DNA of 64,000 nucleotides, from contig NZ_CP034086.1 of assembly GCF_003855495.1 (NCBI RefSeq), forward strand, positions 1,897,501-1,961,500, given 5' to 3'. The stretch is from Methylocystis rosea. GTDB lineage: Bacteria; Pseudomonadota; Alphaproteobacteria; Rhizobiales; Beijerinckiaceae. Within the stretch, counting starts at the first letter, position 1. Every line of letters begins with the position of its first letter. The notes beneath the pieces are model-generated. The model was given only the letters and a program-made list of their open reading frames with translations. It was not told where the DNA came from and did not search any database. The position numbers were made by a program, and so were the translations under genes. This document shows, one piece after another, positions 16,980 through 25,846 of the stretch.

Positions 16980-17858
16980 TCAATCGCCTGGCGCGAAGAC
17001 GCCGCTGCGCGCGTCGTTGAGCTGGAAGCGCATCGCGTGGCTGCCGATCACGTCTACGCGCGCGCCCTCCACCCCCGCTTCCGCCAACGCTTTGGCGAAG
17101 GACTGGGCGTCAGCGTCGCCGGCGGCCGCGACAAGCAGCGCGAGCCCTTCCGGATGGGGGGCGCTCGCGAGGATTTCGCCTTTGAGCGTCTGGAAAGCGG
17201 CGGGCAGCGCGTGCGTCCAGCGCGCGAGGCCGACCGCATAAAGCGTCACGCCATGCGCCATTGCGTCGGCCGGAAGCCGCGCGACGACGAACATCGGCAG
17301 ACCCGCAGGATGATTGGGCCGCTCGACGAAAGGCAGGCGCGCGATGATCTTGGGGGCGCCTTCGCCAACGAGGCGCATCCACCAGGCGCCATCCGACAGG
17401 CCGCCCGTCGCGCGCAAGATCCCCAGATCGCCGGTCGAGGCGGCGACCGCTTCGATCACCGCGCCAGCGCCGTGATGCGCGACATAGGGAACGGTGAACC
17501 CGAAGTGGAAGCGCGCCGAATCGCGCATCTGCGCGTCGCCGCCGCTGTCGTCGGCATGCACCGAATAATTCGCCTGCACATAGGTGAAGGTTGAGACGAT
17601 GACGCGCCAAACGCCTTCGACGGCGTCGAGCGGCAGGAGCCCCTGGTGACGCTCGACCAGCGCGCGCATCATCTGCGCCTCGCGATCGGGTCGAAAGGCG
17701 CAGCCGACGCCCTGCGCGCGCTTCACGGCGATCAGCCGGTCGATGATCTCGCCGCGCTGCATCAACAGCCGATGCATGTCGCGATCGATCCGGTCGATCT
17801 CGTCGCGCAATTCGGCAAGCGTGTCCGCGGCGGGCATGAGCAAAGGCGCATTCTGCAT
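16980..17858 (-). CDS. Chorismate mutase with C-terminal extra domain
   Basis: This 292-residue protein has an AroQ-type chorismate mutase domain (about residues 12-100; LRDEIDRIDRDMHRLLMQRGEIIDRL, then FRPDREAQMMRALVERH) that converts chorismate to prephenate. The remaining 190 residues (FHFGFTVPYVAHHGAGAVIEAV and onward) look like a periplasmic-binding-type fold related to prephenate dehydratase. I do not see the dehydratase TRF motif or an ACT domain. This two-part layout is usual in Rhizobiales, and the role of the second part is unknown. It is the first gene of the operon; hisC begins four bases after its stop. Confidence 0.9.
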   Translation of the reverse strand: MQNAPLLMPAADTLAELRDEIDRIDRDMHRLLMQRGEIIDRLIAVKRAQGVGCAFRPDREAQMMRALVERHQGLLPLDAVEGVWRVIVSTFTYVQANYSVHADDSGGDAQMRDSARFHFGFTVPYVAHHGAGAVIEAVAASTGDLGILRATGGLSDGAWWMRLVGEGAPKIIARLPFVERPNHPAGLPMFVVARLPADAMAHGVTLYAVGLARWTHALPAAFQTLKGEILASAPHPEGLALLVAAAGDADAQSFAKALAEAGVEGARVDVIGSHAMRFQLNDARSGVFAPGD

Positions 17859-17905
17859 GGCGCACTCTCTTAGGCCAGCGCGGGACAGGAGGCAACGAAA
17901 GGCTC

Positions 17906-19585
17906 CTACCCCGCCCCTTCCAGCAGCCGCGCTGCGGCGGCGCGCGCTTCTTCGGTGATGGCGGCGCCCGACAGCATGCGGGCGATCTCCTCGCGCCGCT
18001 CGCCCTCGGCAAGCACGGCGACGCTCGTCGCGACCCGCTTGTCCTTGCCGGTCTTCGCCGGCGCGCCCTTGCTGATGCGCAGATGCTGGCCGGCGCGCGC
18101 GGCGACCTGCGGCGCATGGGTGACGGCGAGCACCTGCGCGCGCGCGGCGAGACGCGCCAGCCGCTGACCGATGGCGTCGGCCACGGCGCCGCCGACCCCC
18201 GTGTCGATCTCGTCAAAAACCAGCGTCGGGGCCGAGCCGCGGTCCGCAAGAACGACCTTCAGCGCCAGCATGAAGCGCGCGAGTTCGCCGCCCGACGCGA
18301 CTTTCGTCAACGGTCCCGGACGCGATCCCGGATTGGTCTGCACCCAGAATTCCACGCGGTCGATTCCTTCCGGCCCTGCGGACTCGGCGTCGCTCGTCAC
18401 TTGCGTCGAGAAATGCGCGCCCTCCAACCGCAGCGGCTTCAACTCGGCGTCGACCAGCGCATCGAGTTTCTTCGCCGCTGCGCGGCGCGCCGCGGACAGC
18501 GCCGAGGCCGCTTCGTCATAGGACTGCTTCGCGTCTGCAAGCGCGCGCCCCAGCGCGACCAGCCGCGCTTCGGACGCATCGAGCGCGGCGATGTCATTGG
18601 CGAATTTTTCTTCAAGCTTCGCAAGGTCGGCGACCGCGACCTGATGCTTGCGCGCGGCGCCGCGCAGCGCGAACAGCCGCTCCTCGACCCGCTCCAATTC
18701 CGCCGGATCGAACTTCGTCTCAGTCAACGCGCGTTCAAGCGCTTCCTCGGCGAGGCCCAAGGCATCGACAGCCTGCGTCAAGGCGCGCGCAGGCGCGTCC
18801 AGCAGTTGCGGCGCCTGCGTCAGACGCCGCTCCAATCGCCGCGCCGCCTGAGCGATTTCCCGCGCCGGTGATCCGTCATTTGAAAACGCCGAGAGCGCGT
18901 CGGAGATATCCGAAGCGACCTTTTCGGCGCGCTGCATGAAGAGCCGTCGTTCGGCGAGCGTCTCTTCCTCGCCCTCCTGCGGCGCCAGCTCCGAAAGCTC
19001 GGCATGGGCATGGCGCAGATAGTCTGCGTCGGCGCGCGCCTTGGCGACGCGCGCGTCTTCTTCCGCCAGCGCGCGGCGCGCCGCCTGCCAAGCCCCGTAG
19101 CGCGCGCGCACGTCATTCGCTTGCGCGACGAGGCCGCCATGCGCGTCGACGAGCGCGCGATGCGCGTTCGGATCGACGAGCGCGCGTTCGTCGTGCTGAC
19201 AGTGGATCTCGACGAGTTCGCGTCCAATCGCGCGCAGCGCCTGCGCGGTCGCCGGCTGATCATTCACAAAGGCGCGGGTGCGCCCGTCCGCCGCCTGCAC
19301 GCGGCGCAACACCAGTTCGTCCTCGCTCGCGAGGCCGAATTCGCGCGCCGCGAGATGCGCGGGATGATTCGCCGGCGTATCGAACGCCGCCGTCACCTGG
19401 CCCTGTTCGCAGCCGGCGCGCACGAGCGACGCGTCGCCCCGCCCCCCGAGCGCCAGCACGAAGGCGTCGAGCAGGATCGACTTACCCGCCCCGGTCTCTC
19501 CCGTGAGCGTCGTCAGACCCGGCGCGAACTCGAGGTCGAGCGCGTCGATCAGCACGATGTCGCGAATGGAAAGACGGACCAGCAT
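17906..19585 (-). CDS. recN: DNA repair ATPase RecN
   Basis: RecN is an SMC-like ATPase needed for double-strand break repair. The 559-residue product has Walker A LTGETGAGKS at residues 28-37, a long central coiled coil of alternating charged and Ala-rich heptads (about 160-370), then the signature VASGGELARFMLALK and Walker B TLVFDEIDTGVGG. ATG 19585 begins MLVRLSIRDIVLIDALDLEF, the normal N-terminus; the frame is open 11 codons further. It is close to bamD as in many alphaproteobacteria, but an oppositely oriented hydrolase gene separates them here. Confidence 0.96.
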   Translation of the reverse strand: MLVRLSIRDIVLIDALDLEFAPGLTTLTGETGAGKSILLDAFVLALGGRGDASLVRAGCEQGQVTAAFDTPANHPAHLAAREFGLASEDELVLRRVQAADGRTRAFVNDQPATAQALRAIGRELVEIHCQHDERALVDPNAHRALVDAHGGLVAQANDVRARYGAWQAARRALAEEDARVAKARADADYLRHAHAELSELAPQEGEEETLAERRLFMQRAEKVASDISDALSAFSNDGSPAREIAQAARRLERRLTQAPQLLDAPARALTQAVDALGLAEEALERALTETKFDPAELERVEERLFALRGAARKHQVAVADLAKLEEKFANDIAALDASEARLVALGRALADAKQSYDEAASALSAARRAAAKKLDALVDAELKPLRLEGAHFSTQVTSDAESAGPEGIDRVEFWVQTNPGSRPGPLTKVASGGELARFMLALKVVLADRGSAPTLVFDEIDTGVGGAVADAIGQRLARLAARAQVLAVTHAPQVAARAGQHLRISKGAPAKTGKDKRVATSVAVLAEGERREEIARMLSGAAITEEARAAAARLLEGAG

Positions 19586-19697
19586 GGGGCGTTGCTCAAA
19601 TGCCCTGGGCGCGCACATGCGCCGGAAGCCGCGCGCCGGCGACGCGCGGACGGCCCTCGATTATAGTCGCCAGCGCCCTTTTCCAAACGGAGATTTT

Positions 19698-20633
19698 ATG
19701 GCCGATCTCGGCATCGACGACATTCGCGCGCTGCTGAGCGCAAAACCGCGACCCGTCGGCTGGCCGGCGCGGCGCGCCCGCATCGAGGAAGTCGGCGCCG
19801 TTTGGCCGAGCGCGCCGGATATCTCGTTGGAGCCGGCGTCGATCGACGGCATGGCCGCCGAATGGTCTTGCGCGCCAACGAGCGACCCGTCGCGCGCGCT
19901 GCTGTTCTTCCATGGCGGCGGCTACTGCTCCGGCTCGATCGTCAGCCACCGCCGCATGGCTACTGAAGCCGGACGCGCCGCGGGCGCCCGCACGCTTGCC
20001 GTCGAATTCAGACTCGCGCCCGAGCATCCGTTTCCCGCAGCCTATGAGGATGCGCTCGCGGCCTGGCGATTTCTTCGGGGACAGGGGTTTTCCGCGCGCC
20101 AGATCGCGGTCGGTGGCGACAGCGCCGGCGGCGGCCTGACGCTTGCCTTGCTGATGCGGCTGCGCGACCTCAAGGAGGCGCTCCCTGCCTGCGCCTGGCT
20201 CGTCTCGCCTTGGACCGATCTCACCCTCTCCGGCGAAACGCTGGCGACGAAAGACGACGCCGACCCGCTGCTGCATAAGGCCTATCTGGAGGAACTCGCG
20301 CAGGCCTATGTCCCGACCGGAGTCGATCGCCATGACCCGCGCGTCTCGCCGCTGTTTGGCGATCTGAGCGGCTTGCCGCCCCTCATGATTCAGGTGGGTT
20401 CAAACGAAACGCTGCTCGCCGATTCGACGCGACTTGCCGCGGCGGCCGGCGCCGCCGACGTTTCGGTCACGCTGGAGATTTGGCCGCGCATGATCCACGC
20501 GTGGCACTTATGGAATGCAAGGCTTGAGGAGGGCCGACGCGCGCTCGCCCATGCCGGCGCATTTATCCGGGCGCGATTATTGGAGGACGGCCAGATTCGC
20601 GTGGAGCGACTTTCCGATCTTCGAGAGCCATGA
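19698..20633 (+). CDS. Alpha/beta hydrolase, HSL family esterase
   Basis: This 311-residue cytoplasmic esterase or lipase-type enzyme belongs to the hormone-sensitive lipase family. The oxyanion motif HGGGYCSGS and the nucleophile elbow GGDSAGGGLT are clear. The rest of the triad is probably the acid in the QVGSNETLL region and the His in MIHAWHLW. ATG 19698 has CGGAGA upstream and gives the right length. The gene runs against its neighbours: it is divergent from recN, and its last 57 bases overlap the end of bamD. The natural substrate is unknown. Confidence 0.92.
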   Translation: MADLGIDDIRALLSAKPRPVGWPARRARIEEVGAVWPSAPDISLEPASIDGMAAEWSCAPTSDPSRALLFFHGGGYCSGSIVSHRRMATEAGRAAGARTLAVEFRLAPEHPFPAAYEDALAAWRFLRGQGFSARQIAVGGDSAGGGLTLALLMRLRDLKEALPACAWLVSPWTDLTLSGETLATKDDADPLLHKAYLEELAQAYVPTGVDRHDPRVSPLFGDLSGLPPLMIQVGSNETLLADSTRLAAAAGAADVSVTLEIWPRMIHAWHLWNARLEEGRRALAHAGAFIRARLLEDGQIRVERLSDLREP

Positions 20634-21476
20634 ATCCGTGTATTCGTGCGGCTCGAGACCGTCCGTTTTCAGCAGAGCGTGGGCGTCCTTATACCACTGC
20701 GAATCCGGGTAATTATGCCCCAGGATGGCGGCGGCCGTCTGCGCTTCGTTGGTGACGCCCATCGCGAGATAGGCTTCCGTGAGACGATAGAGCGCCTCTT
20801 CGGTATGACGCGTCATCTGATATTTGCCGAGGACGTCGTGGAAACGGTTGATCGCGGCGGGGTAGTTCTTGCGAAGCAGATAGAAGCGCCCGACGTTCAT
20901 CTCCTTGGCGGCGAGTTGGTCTCGCGTCACCTGCATTTTGTATTTGGCGTCGTTCACATATTCCGACTTCGGAAATTTCTGTACGAGCTGCGTGAAAACC
21001 TCGAGCGCCTTCTCAGCCGACTGCTGATCGCGCATGACGTCCGGCACCTGATTATAGAAGGACATGCCCGCGAGATAGTAGACATAAGGCGTATCGGCGG
21101 AGTTCGGATAAAGGCCGATATAGCGCATCGCCGATTGCACGGCGTCGTCATATTTGGGGTGCTCGTATTGAGCGAAGGTGGTCATCAGCAAGCCTTTGCG
21201 GGACCAATCCGATGACGGATATTGCTTTTCCAATTCGCCGAATTTCTTGGCTGCGCCCTCGTAGTCCTTGGCCTTCAGCCGCGCCAGACCGGCGTTATAG
21301 AGATCCTCGGCGGGGATGTCTGGCGTGACTTCCGTCTGATATTTCGTCCCGCCGCCGCCGAAGAGACCGAAACCGCTGGTGATCGAGTCCATGAGGTCGG
21401 CGCGCGCCGGCGCCGCGCCGATCGACAAGGCCGACGCCAAAGCCAACACTCTGATTGAACGATCGAAAACCGACAT
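20577..21476 (-). CDS. bamD: Outer membrane assembly protein BamD (no lipobox cysteine)
   Basis: BamD is the TPR-rich partner of BamA in outer-membrane protein insertion. The 299-residue product shows AEDLYNAGLARLKAKDYEGAAKKF and later TPR helices such as SAEKALEVFTQLVQKFPKSEYVNDAKYKM. BamD is normally a lipoprotein, but the signal here (VLALASALSIGAAPARA|D) lacks a lipobox and the whole protein has no cysteine. It would therefore be released by signal peptidase I. ATG 21476 is chosen; a frame extension to 21593 adds no plausible signal. It lies between lpxC and recN on the same strand, the normal alphaproteobacterial order. Confidence 0.93.
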   Translation of the reverse strand: MSVFDRSIRVLALASALSIGAAPARADLMDSITSGFGLFGGGGTKYQTEVTPDIPAEDLYNAGLARLKAKDYEGAAKKFGELEKQYPSSDWSRKGLLMTTFAQYEHPKYDDAVQSAMRYIGLYPNSADTPYVYYLAGMSFYNQVPDVMRDQQSAEKALEVFTQLVQKFPKSEYVNDAKYKMQVTRDQLAAKEMNVGRFYLLRKNYPAAINRFHDVLGKYQMTRHTEEALYRLTEAYLAMGVTNEAQTAAAILGHNYPDSQWYKDAHALLKTDGLEPHEYTDSWLSKIGKSLHANLAVLQ

Positions 21477-21643
21477 GTGTTGCCCCATTGCGGCGCTGCG
21501 CGACGCTCGCGCGGTCCCGGCGCCCTCTAACCTCAATAAAGCCAAATGGCGTTGCTGGACGCCCTTGCCCTGCCCTGACGGCGGGCGGCGCACCGATCCC
21601 GCCTTTGCGGTCGGCTGAAAGAAGAACCTTCGATCTGGCGAGA

Positions 21644-22639
21644 TTATGGCGACAGGCTTCGGCCTGTCGCACTCACGCCTTCGTTATGCCCGCTGTCGAG
21701 TTCGAGCGCCAGGGCGCCCGCGCGCGCCGCAGCTTCGAGGAGCGCGAGGTTGAGGCTATGGCCGCCGCGATAGGAGCGGAAGGCGCCTATGATCGGCGCC
21801 CCGGCCAGCGCCAGATCGCCGACGACGTCGAGCATCTTGTGGCGCACGCATTCGTCGGCGAATCGCTCCCCCTGCGAATTGATCGCGGCGCGGGCGTCAA
21901 AGACGAGCGTGTTGTCGAGATTGGCGCCGAGCGCCAGACCTTCACGCCACAGCCGCTCGGCGTCGCGCAGGAATCCGAAGCTGCGAGCGCCGGCCAGTTC
22001 GCGCCGGAACGTCTCGGGCGTCAGATCAAGCGCCAGGCGTTGGCGGCCGACTGGACGGGAAAAGGCGATTTCCACATCCAGATGAAGGCCGGATTCTGCC
22101 GGCCGCAGCTCCGCCCAGCCGGCCCCGTCGGATACGCGCGCCGGAGTGACGACGCGCAACACGCGCCGAGGCGCAGCAAGCGCCACGACGCCGGCCTCGT
22201 CGATCGCCGAGACGAAGTCGCGGGCCGAGCCGTCCATCGCTGGAACCTCGTCGCCTTCCAGCAAAACCAGCGCATTGTCGACGCGAAGCGCGCCAAGCGC
22301 GGCCATCACATGCTCGACGGTCGACACGCTCGCGCCGTCGCCGGCGAGCTGGGTGCGCAATGTCGATGCGTCGACGCGCGACCAATGCGCTTCGATATCG
22401 GCTCCGGCGACGCTGAAAACGATCCCGACGTCAGCGCCGGCAGGCGCGAGCGTCATGCTGGCGGGACGGCCGCCATGCACGCCCTGGCCGGTTAACGTGA
22501 AGCTTCGTGCGAGCGTCTGCTGAACCGCCGGCGCGGCCGCGCTCCCGGGACGCGCAGCGCGGCGCGCGCGCAACGCAGGTCGGCGTGAATCCGAACGAAT
22601 GGCGCAACCCTCCCCTAAAGCCCGGACGAACGATAGCAA
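21644..22639 (-). CDS. lpxC: UDP-3-O-acyl-N-acetylglucosamine deacetylase
   Basis: LpxC is the zinc enzyme for the committed step of lipid A synthesis. Zinc and catalytic residues are visible in STVEHVMAALGALRVDNA, FADECVRHKMLDVVGDLAL (HKxxD) and RGGHSLNLALL. The start is unusual. No ATG precedes the domain: the frame opens with TTG at 22639, giving 331 residues with about 40 extra at the front. Alternatively an ATT codon near 22600 follows an excellent GGGGAGG site. The gene lies downstream of ftsZ and its terminator, as in many dcw clusters. Confidence 0.94.
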   Translation of the reverse strand: MLSFVRALGEGCAIRSDSRRPALRARRAARPGSAAAPAVQQTLARSFTLTGQGVHGGRPASMTLAPAGADVGIVFSVAGADIEAHWSRVDASTLRTQLAGDGASVSTVEHVMAALGALRVDNALVLLEGDEVPAMDGSARDFVSAIDEAGVVALAAPRRVLRVVTPARVSDGAGWAELRPAESGLHLDVEIAFSRPVGRQRLALDLTPETFRRELAGARSFGFLRDAERLWREGLALGANLDNTLVFDARAAINSQGERFADECVRHKMLDVVGDLALAGAPIIGAFRSYRGGHSLNLALLEAAARAGALALELDSGHNEGVSATGRSLSP

Positions 22640-22704
22640 ATCCGGGCGCCGACGCTCCAGTCACGCTTTCTTACAGTTTGTTACAAGACCCGGCGGCCAA
22701 AATG

Positions 22705-22731
22705 AAAAGGCCCGCGCGAGGCGGGCCTTTT
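22705..22731 (-). terminator. Terminator between ftsZ and lpxC
   Basis: The stem AAAAGGCCCGC with a five-base loop and full complement can form on either strand. On the minus strand it follows the ftsZ stop codon by about 19 bases and ends in TTTT, so it would terminate or attenuate transcription from ftsZ into lpxC. Confidence 0.75.
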
Positions 22732-22749
22732 CCGATTGTCGAGAATGTT

Positions 22750-24384
22750 TCAGTGGTTGGCTTGGCGACGCAGGAAGGCCGGGATCTCCAGATGATCCTC
22801 CTCGGACGGGCGCGGCTGCAGGGCGCGACGACCATGCGAATCGAGCGCAGCATGTCCCCCGGCGCCGACCGGCGCCGGCGCGGCCGGACGCTTGCCATAT
22901 TCGGCGTGGGTCGCCGAAGGCTGGCCTGTGGGAGCCATTTGCGGGCGCGGGGCCGGCGCGGCGGGTCCGCCATGCATCGAATCTTCCTGTCGGCTCGCCC
23001 CGAAGGAGGCGAGGCGCTCGAAGATCGATTTGCGCCGAGGATCGCCAGCGCCCATCTGCTGACGCAGCTGTTCCTGGATGGGCTGGGGAAAATCCTCGAG
23101 CTGAGGCATGCGCGGCGCACGCGGCTGCTCGGGGGCCGGGGGCACATAGGCGACCGCCGGCGCTTCGTGACGCTCGGCTTCGAATCTCGGCTCGCCATAG
23201 GCGAGACGCGGCGGCGCCGGCTCGAGATAAATGCCATGCGGCGGCGCCTGCTCAGAATAATAGCCGGCTGCAGCCTGCGGCTCTTCGCGATGACGCAGGA
23301 CCGGCGCGGCCTCGACGGCCGGCGCCTGCTGAGCGCGCGCCTGCTGCAATTGGGCGCGCAGGCGCTCGGCGGCCTCGGCGAGACGCGATTCGCTCGTCGG
23401 ATCATCGGCCGTGATGGCGGTCAGGTCGATGCCCGTCGCGACGACGGAGACGCGCACCACGCCCTCAAGCGACGAGTCGAATGTCGCGCCCAGAATGATG
23501 TTGGCGTCCTCGTCGACCTCCTGGCGAATGCGGCTCGCCGCCTCGTCGACTTCGTAGAGGGTCAGATCGTGGCCGCCGGTGATCGAGATCAGCAGGCCGC
23601 GCGCGCCCTTCATCGACACTTCGTCAAGCAGCGGATTGGCAATCGCGGCTTCCGCGGCAAGATTGGCGCGATTTTCGCCCGTGGCTTCGCCGGTGCCCAT
23701 CATCGCCTTGCCCATGCCACGCATGATCGAGCGGACGTCAGCAAAATCGAGATTGATGAGGCCTTCCTTGACCATCAAATCCGTAACCGACGCGACTCCC
23801 GAATAGAGAACCTGGTCGGCCATGGCGAAGGCGTCGGCGAAGGTCGTCTTCTCCGTGGCGATGCGGAAGAGATTCTGATTCGGGATGACGATCAGCGTAT
23901 CGACGCATTTTTGCAGTTCGGAGATGCCCGATTCGGCGATGCGCAGGCGCCGCTGACCTTCAAAATGGAACGGCTTGGTGACGACGCCGACGGTGAGAAT
24001 GCCCATTTCGCGCGCGATCTGGGCGATCACCGGCGCAGCGCCCGTGCCGGTGCCGCCGCCCATGCCGGCGGTGACGAAGCACATATGCGCGCCGGAGAGA
24101 TGCTCGCGAATTTCTTCGCGCGCTTCTTCCGCCGCGGCGCGGCCGACTTCCGGCTGAGCGCCGGCGCCCAGTCCTTCCGTCACCTGCAGGCCCATTTGAA
24201 TGATTCGCTCGGCCTGCGACGACGCGAGCGCCTGGGCGTCAGTATTGGCGACAAGGAAATCGACGCCCGACAGACCGGAGGTGATCATATTGTTGACGGC
24301 GTTGCAGCCGCCGCCGCCGACGCCGCAAACCATGATGCGGGGCTTCAATTCCCTGAGTTCGGGAGCTTTAAGGTTGATCGTCAT
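22750..24384 (-). CDS. ftsZ: Cell division GTPase FtsZ
   Basis: FtsZ polymerises into the division ring. The 544-residue protein has the tubulin signature [12 protein letters not shown] at about residues 107-118, the T7 loop region [12 protein letters not shown] and a conserved core of about 320 residues. A long Pro, Ala and Gln-rich linker (about 330-525) follows, and the C-terminal peptide [13 protein letters not shown] that binds FtsA and other partners ends the protein. Such a long linker is usual in Alphaproteobacteria. It is the last gene of the dcw cluster, 147 bases after ftsA; that gap is large enough for its own promoter. Confidence 0.98.
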   Translation of the reverse strand: MTINLKAPELRELKPRIMVCGVGGGGCNAVNNMITSGLSGVDFLVANTDAQALASSQAERIIQMGLQVTEGLGAGAQPEVGRAAAEEAREEIREHLSGAHMCFVTAGMGGGTGTGAAPVIAQIAREMGILTVGVVTKPFHFEGQRRLRIAESGISELQKCVDTLIVIPNQNLFRIATEKTTFADAFAMADQVLYSGVASVTDLMVKEGLINLDFADVRSIMRGMGKAMMGTGEATGENRANLAAEAAIANPLLDEVSMKGARGLLISITGGHDLTLYEVDEAASRIRQEVDEDANIILGATFDSSLEGVVRVSVVATGIDLTAITADDPTSESRLAEAAERLRAQLQQARAQQAPAVEAAPVLRHREEPQAAAGYYSEQAPPHGIYLEPAPPRLAYGEPRFEAERHEAPAVAYVPPAPEQPRAPRMPQLEDFPQPIQEQLRQQMGAGDPRRKSIFERLASFGASRQEDSMHGGPAAPAPRPQMAPTGQPSATHAEYGKRPAAPAPVGAGGHAALDSHGRRALQPRPSEEDHLEIPAFLRRQANH

Positions 24385-24531
24385 CTGCCAGGCCTCTCAC
24401 CAATGCGTTCACAACTCGGCGCCCGTTGTCCTTCGCCCTTGGACGCCCGGTCGCCGAACGCGTCGTCCTTGGCAATCATCCCCGGCGTGTCGAAGCGCGC
24501 GCCGGGTCGAAAGAATCACTTTCACGCGATA

Positions 24532-25842
24532 CTAGAAGCTTTCTCTTAACCATCTCCCTACGCGCGAGATGTATCCGTCAGTTCCCGTCGCCGCGCGCTC
24601 GATCCGGCGCGGCTCGAAATATTCGTGCGCGGCGACTTGCGGATAGACGAGCAGCCCGGCCGCGGCCGCGAAGGCGGGGCTCTTGGAGGAATCCGGCAAG
24701 CCCTCGACACCGATCGGACGTCCGACCCGAACCTGTCCGCCGAGAATGCGGCGCGCCGCCTCGGCGACGCCTGTGAGCTGGCTCGCGCCGCCCGTCAGCA
24801 CGATACGACGGCCAGGACCGCTCGGATGGCCGGCCTTCGCCAAGCGATCGCGCAGGAACTCCAGCGTTTCCTCTATTCGCGGGCGAATGATGCGCACGAG
24901 ATGCGATTTAGGCGCATGCGCCTTGTGATCGCTCTCGCCGACGTGATCGAAGGAAATGGTTTCGCGCTCGTCTGATGTCGAAGCGATCGCCGAGCCGTGA
25001 AAGGTCTTCAGCCGCTCCGCGTCGGAGAGCCGCGCGTCGAGTCCGCGCGCGATGTCCATGGTGACGTGGGCGCCGCCAAGCGTGACGGCGTCAAGGTGAA
25101 TCATCTCGCCCCTGGCGAAGACGGCTACGGACGTGGATCCAGCGCCCATGTCGATGACCACGACGCCCATCTCGGCCTCGTCCGGCTCGAGCGTGGAGAG
25201 TCCGGCGACGTAAGGCGCGGCGGCCATGGCTTCGACGCTGAGATGGCTGCGCTCGACGGCGACGAGAAGATTGCGGGCGGCGGCCTGATCGCAGGTCGCG
25301 ACGTGGAGATCGACCGCGAGCTCTTCGCCGATCATGTCTTTAGGCTCTCGGATGCCGGACACGCCGTCGAGCGAAAAGCCCGTCGGCAGCGAGTGCACGG
25401 CGACGCGGCCGCGAGCGAGATGATGCGCGGCCGAAGCCTCTAGAACCCGATGAATGTCGTGTTCGGCGACTTCCCGGCCGCCGATGACGCGTTTTGCCTG
25501 AAAATGCTGCGAGGACAGTCGGCCGCCCGACGCCGTGACAAGGACGCGCTCCACCTGCATGCCGGCCATGCGCTCGGCGGCGTCGACGGTTTGCCGGATC
25601 GCGGCGTCGGCGGCGTCCATGTCGACCACGAGGCCGTTCTTCACGCCCAGAGAGCGCTGATGGCCAATGCCAACGACGCGAACGCGATGCGTGCGCCAGT
25701 CGCCGGGCGCGACCGCGCCAAGCGGGGTCAGCCGAGCGATCAGGCAGGCGATCTTCGACGTGCCGACGTCAAGCGCCGCGAACGTCGCGGAGCGACGCGG
25801 CGAGAGCGGCTTCATGCGCGGTGGGACACCAGGGGAAATCAT
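24532..25842 (-). CDS. ftsA: Cell division protein FtsA
   Basis: FtsA is the actin-like protein that anchors FtsZ to the membrane. The 436-residue product has the phosphate-1 loop AALDVGTSKIACLIA, the phosphate-2 region VVIDMGAGSTSVAVF and the adenosine loop VLTGGASQL. A C-terminal amphipathic stretch (RVGRWLRESF) is the likely membrane-targeting helix. ATG 25842 lies four bases after the ftsQ stop; an ATG at 25815 is a second possibility. Confidence 0.96.
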   Translation of the reverse strand: MISPGVPPRMKPLSPRRSATFAALDVGTSKIACLIARLTPLGAVAPGDWRTHRVRVVGIGHQRSLGVKNGLVVDMDAADAAIRQTVDAAERMAGMQVERVLVTASGGRLSSQHFQAKRVIGGREVAEHDIHRVLEASAAHHLARGRVAVHSLPTGFSLDGVSGIREPKDMIGEELAVDLHVATCDQAAARNLLVAVERSHLSVEAMAAAPYVAGLSTLEPDEAEMGVVVIDMGAGSTSVAVFARGEMIHLDAVTLGGAHVTMDIARGLDARLSDAERLKTFHGSAIASTSDERETISFDHVGESDHKAHAPKSHLVRIIRPRIEETLEFLRDRLAKAGHPSGPGRRIVLTGGASQLTGVAEAARRILGGQVRVGRPIGVEGLPDSSKSPAFAAAAGLLVYPQVAAHEYFEPRRIERAATGTDGYISRVGRWLRESF

Positions 25843-25846
25843 GCAG

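Noticed and set aside
22507..24549. 680-codon plus-strand open frame over ftsZ
   Set aside because: It is antisense to ftsZ, has no recognisable domain and is explained by codon bias of the real gene.
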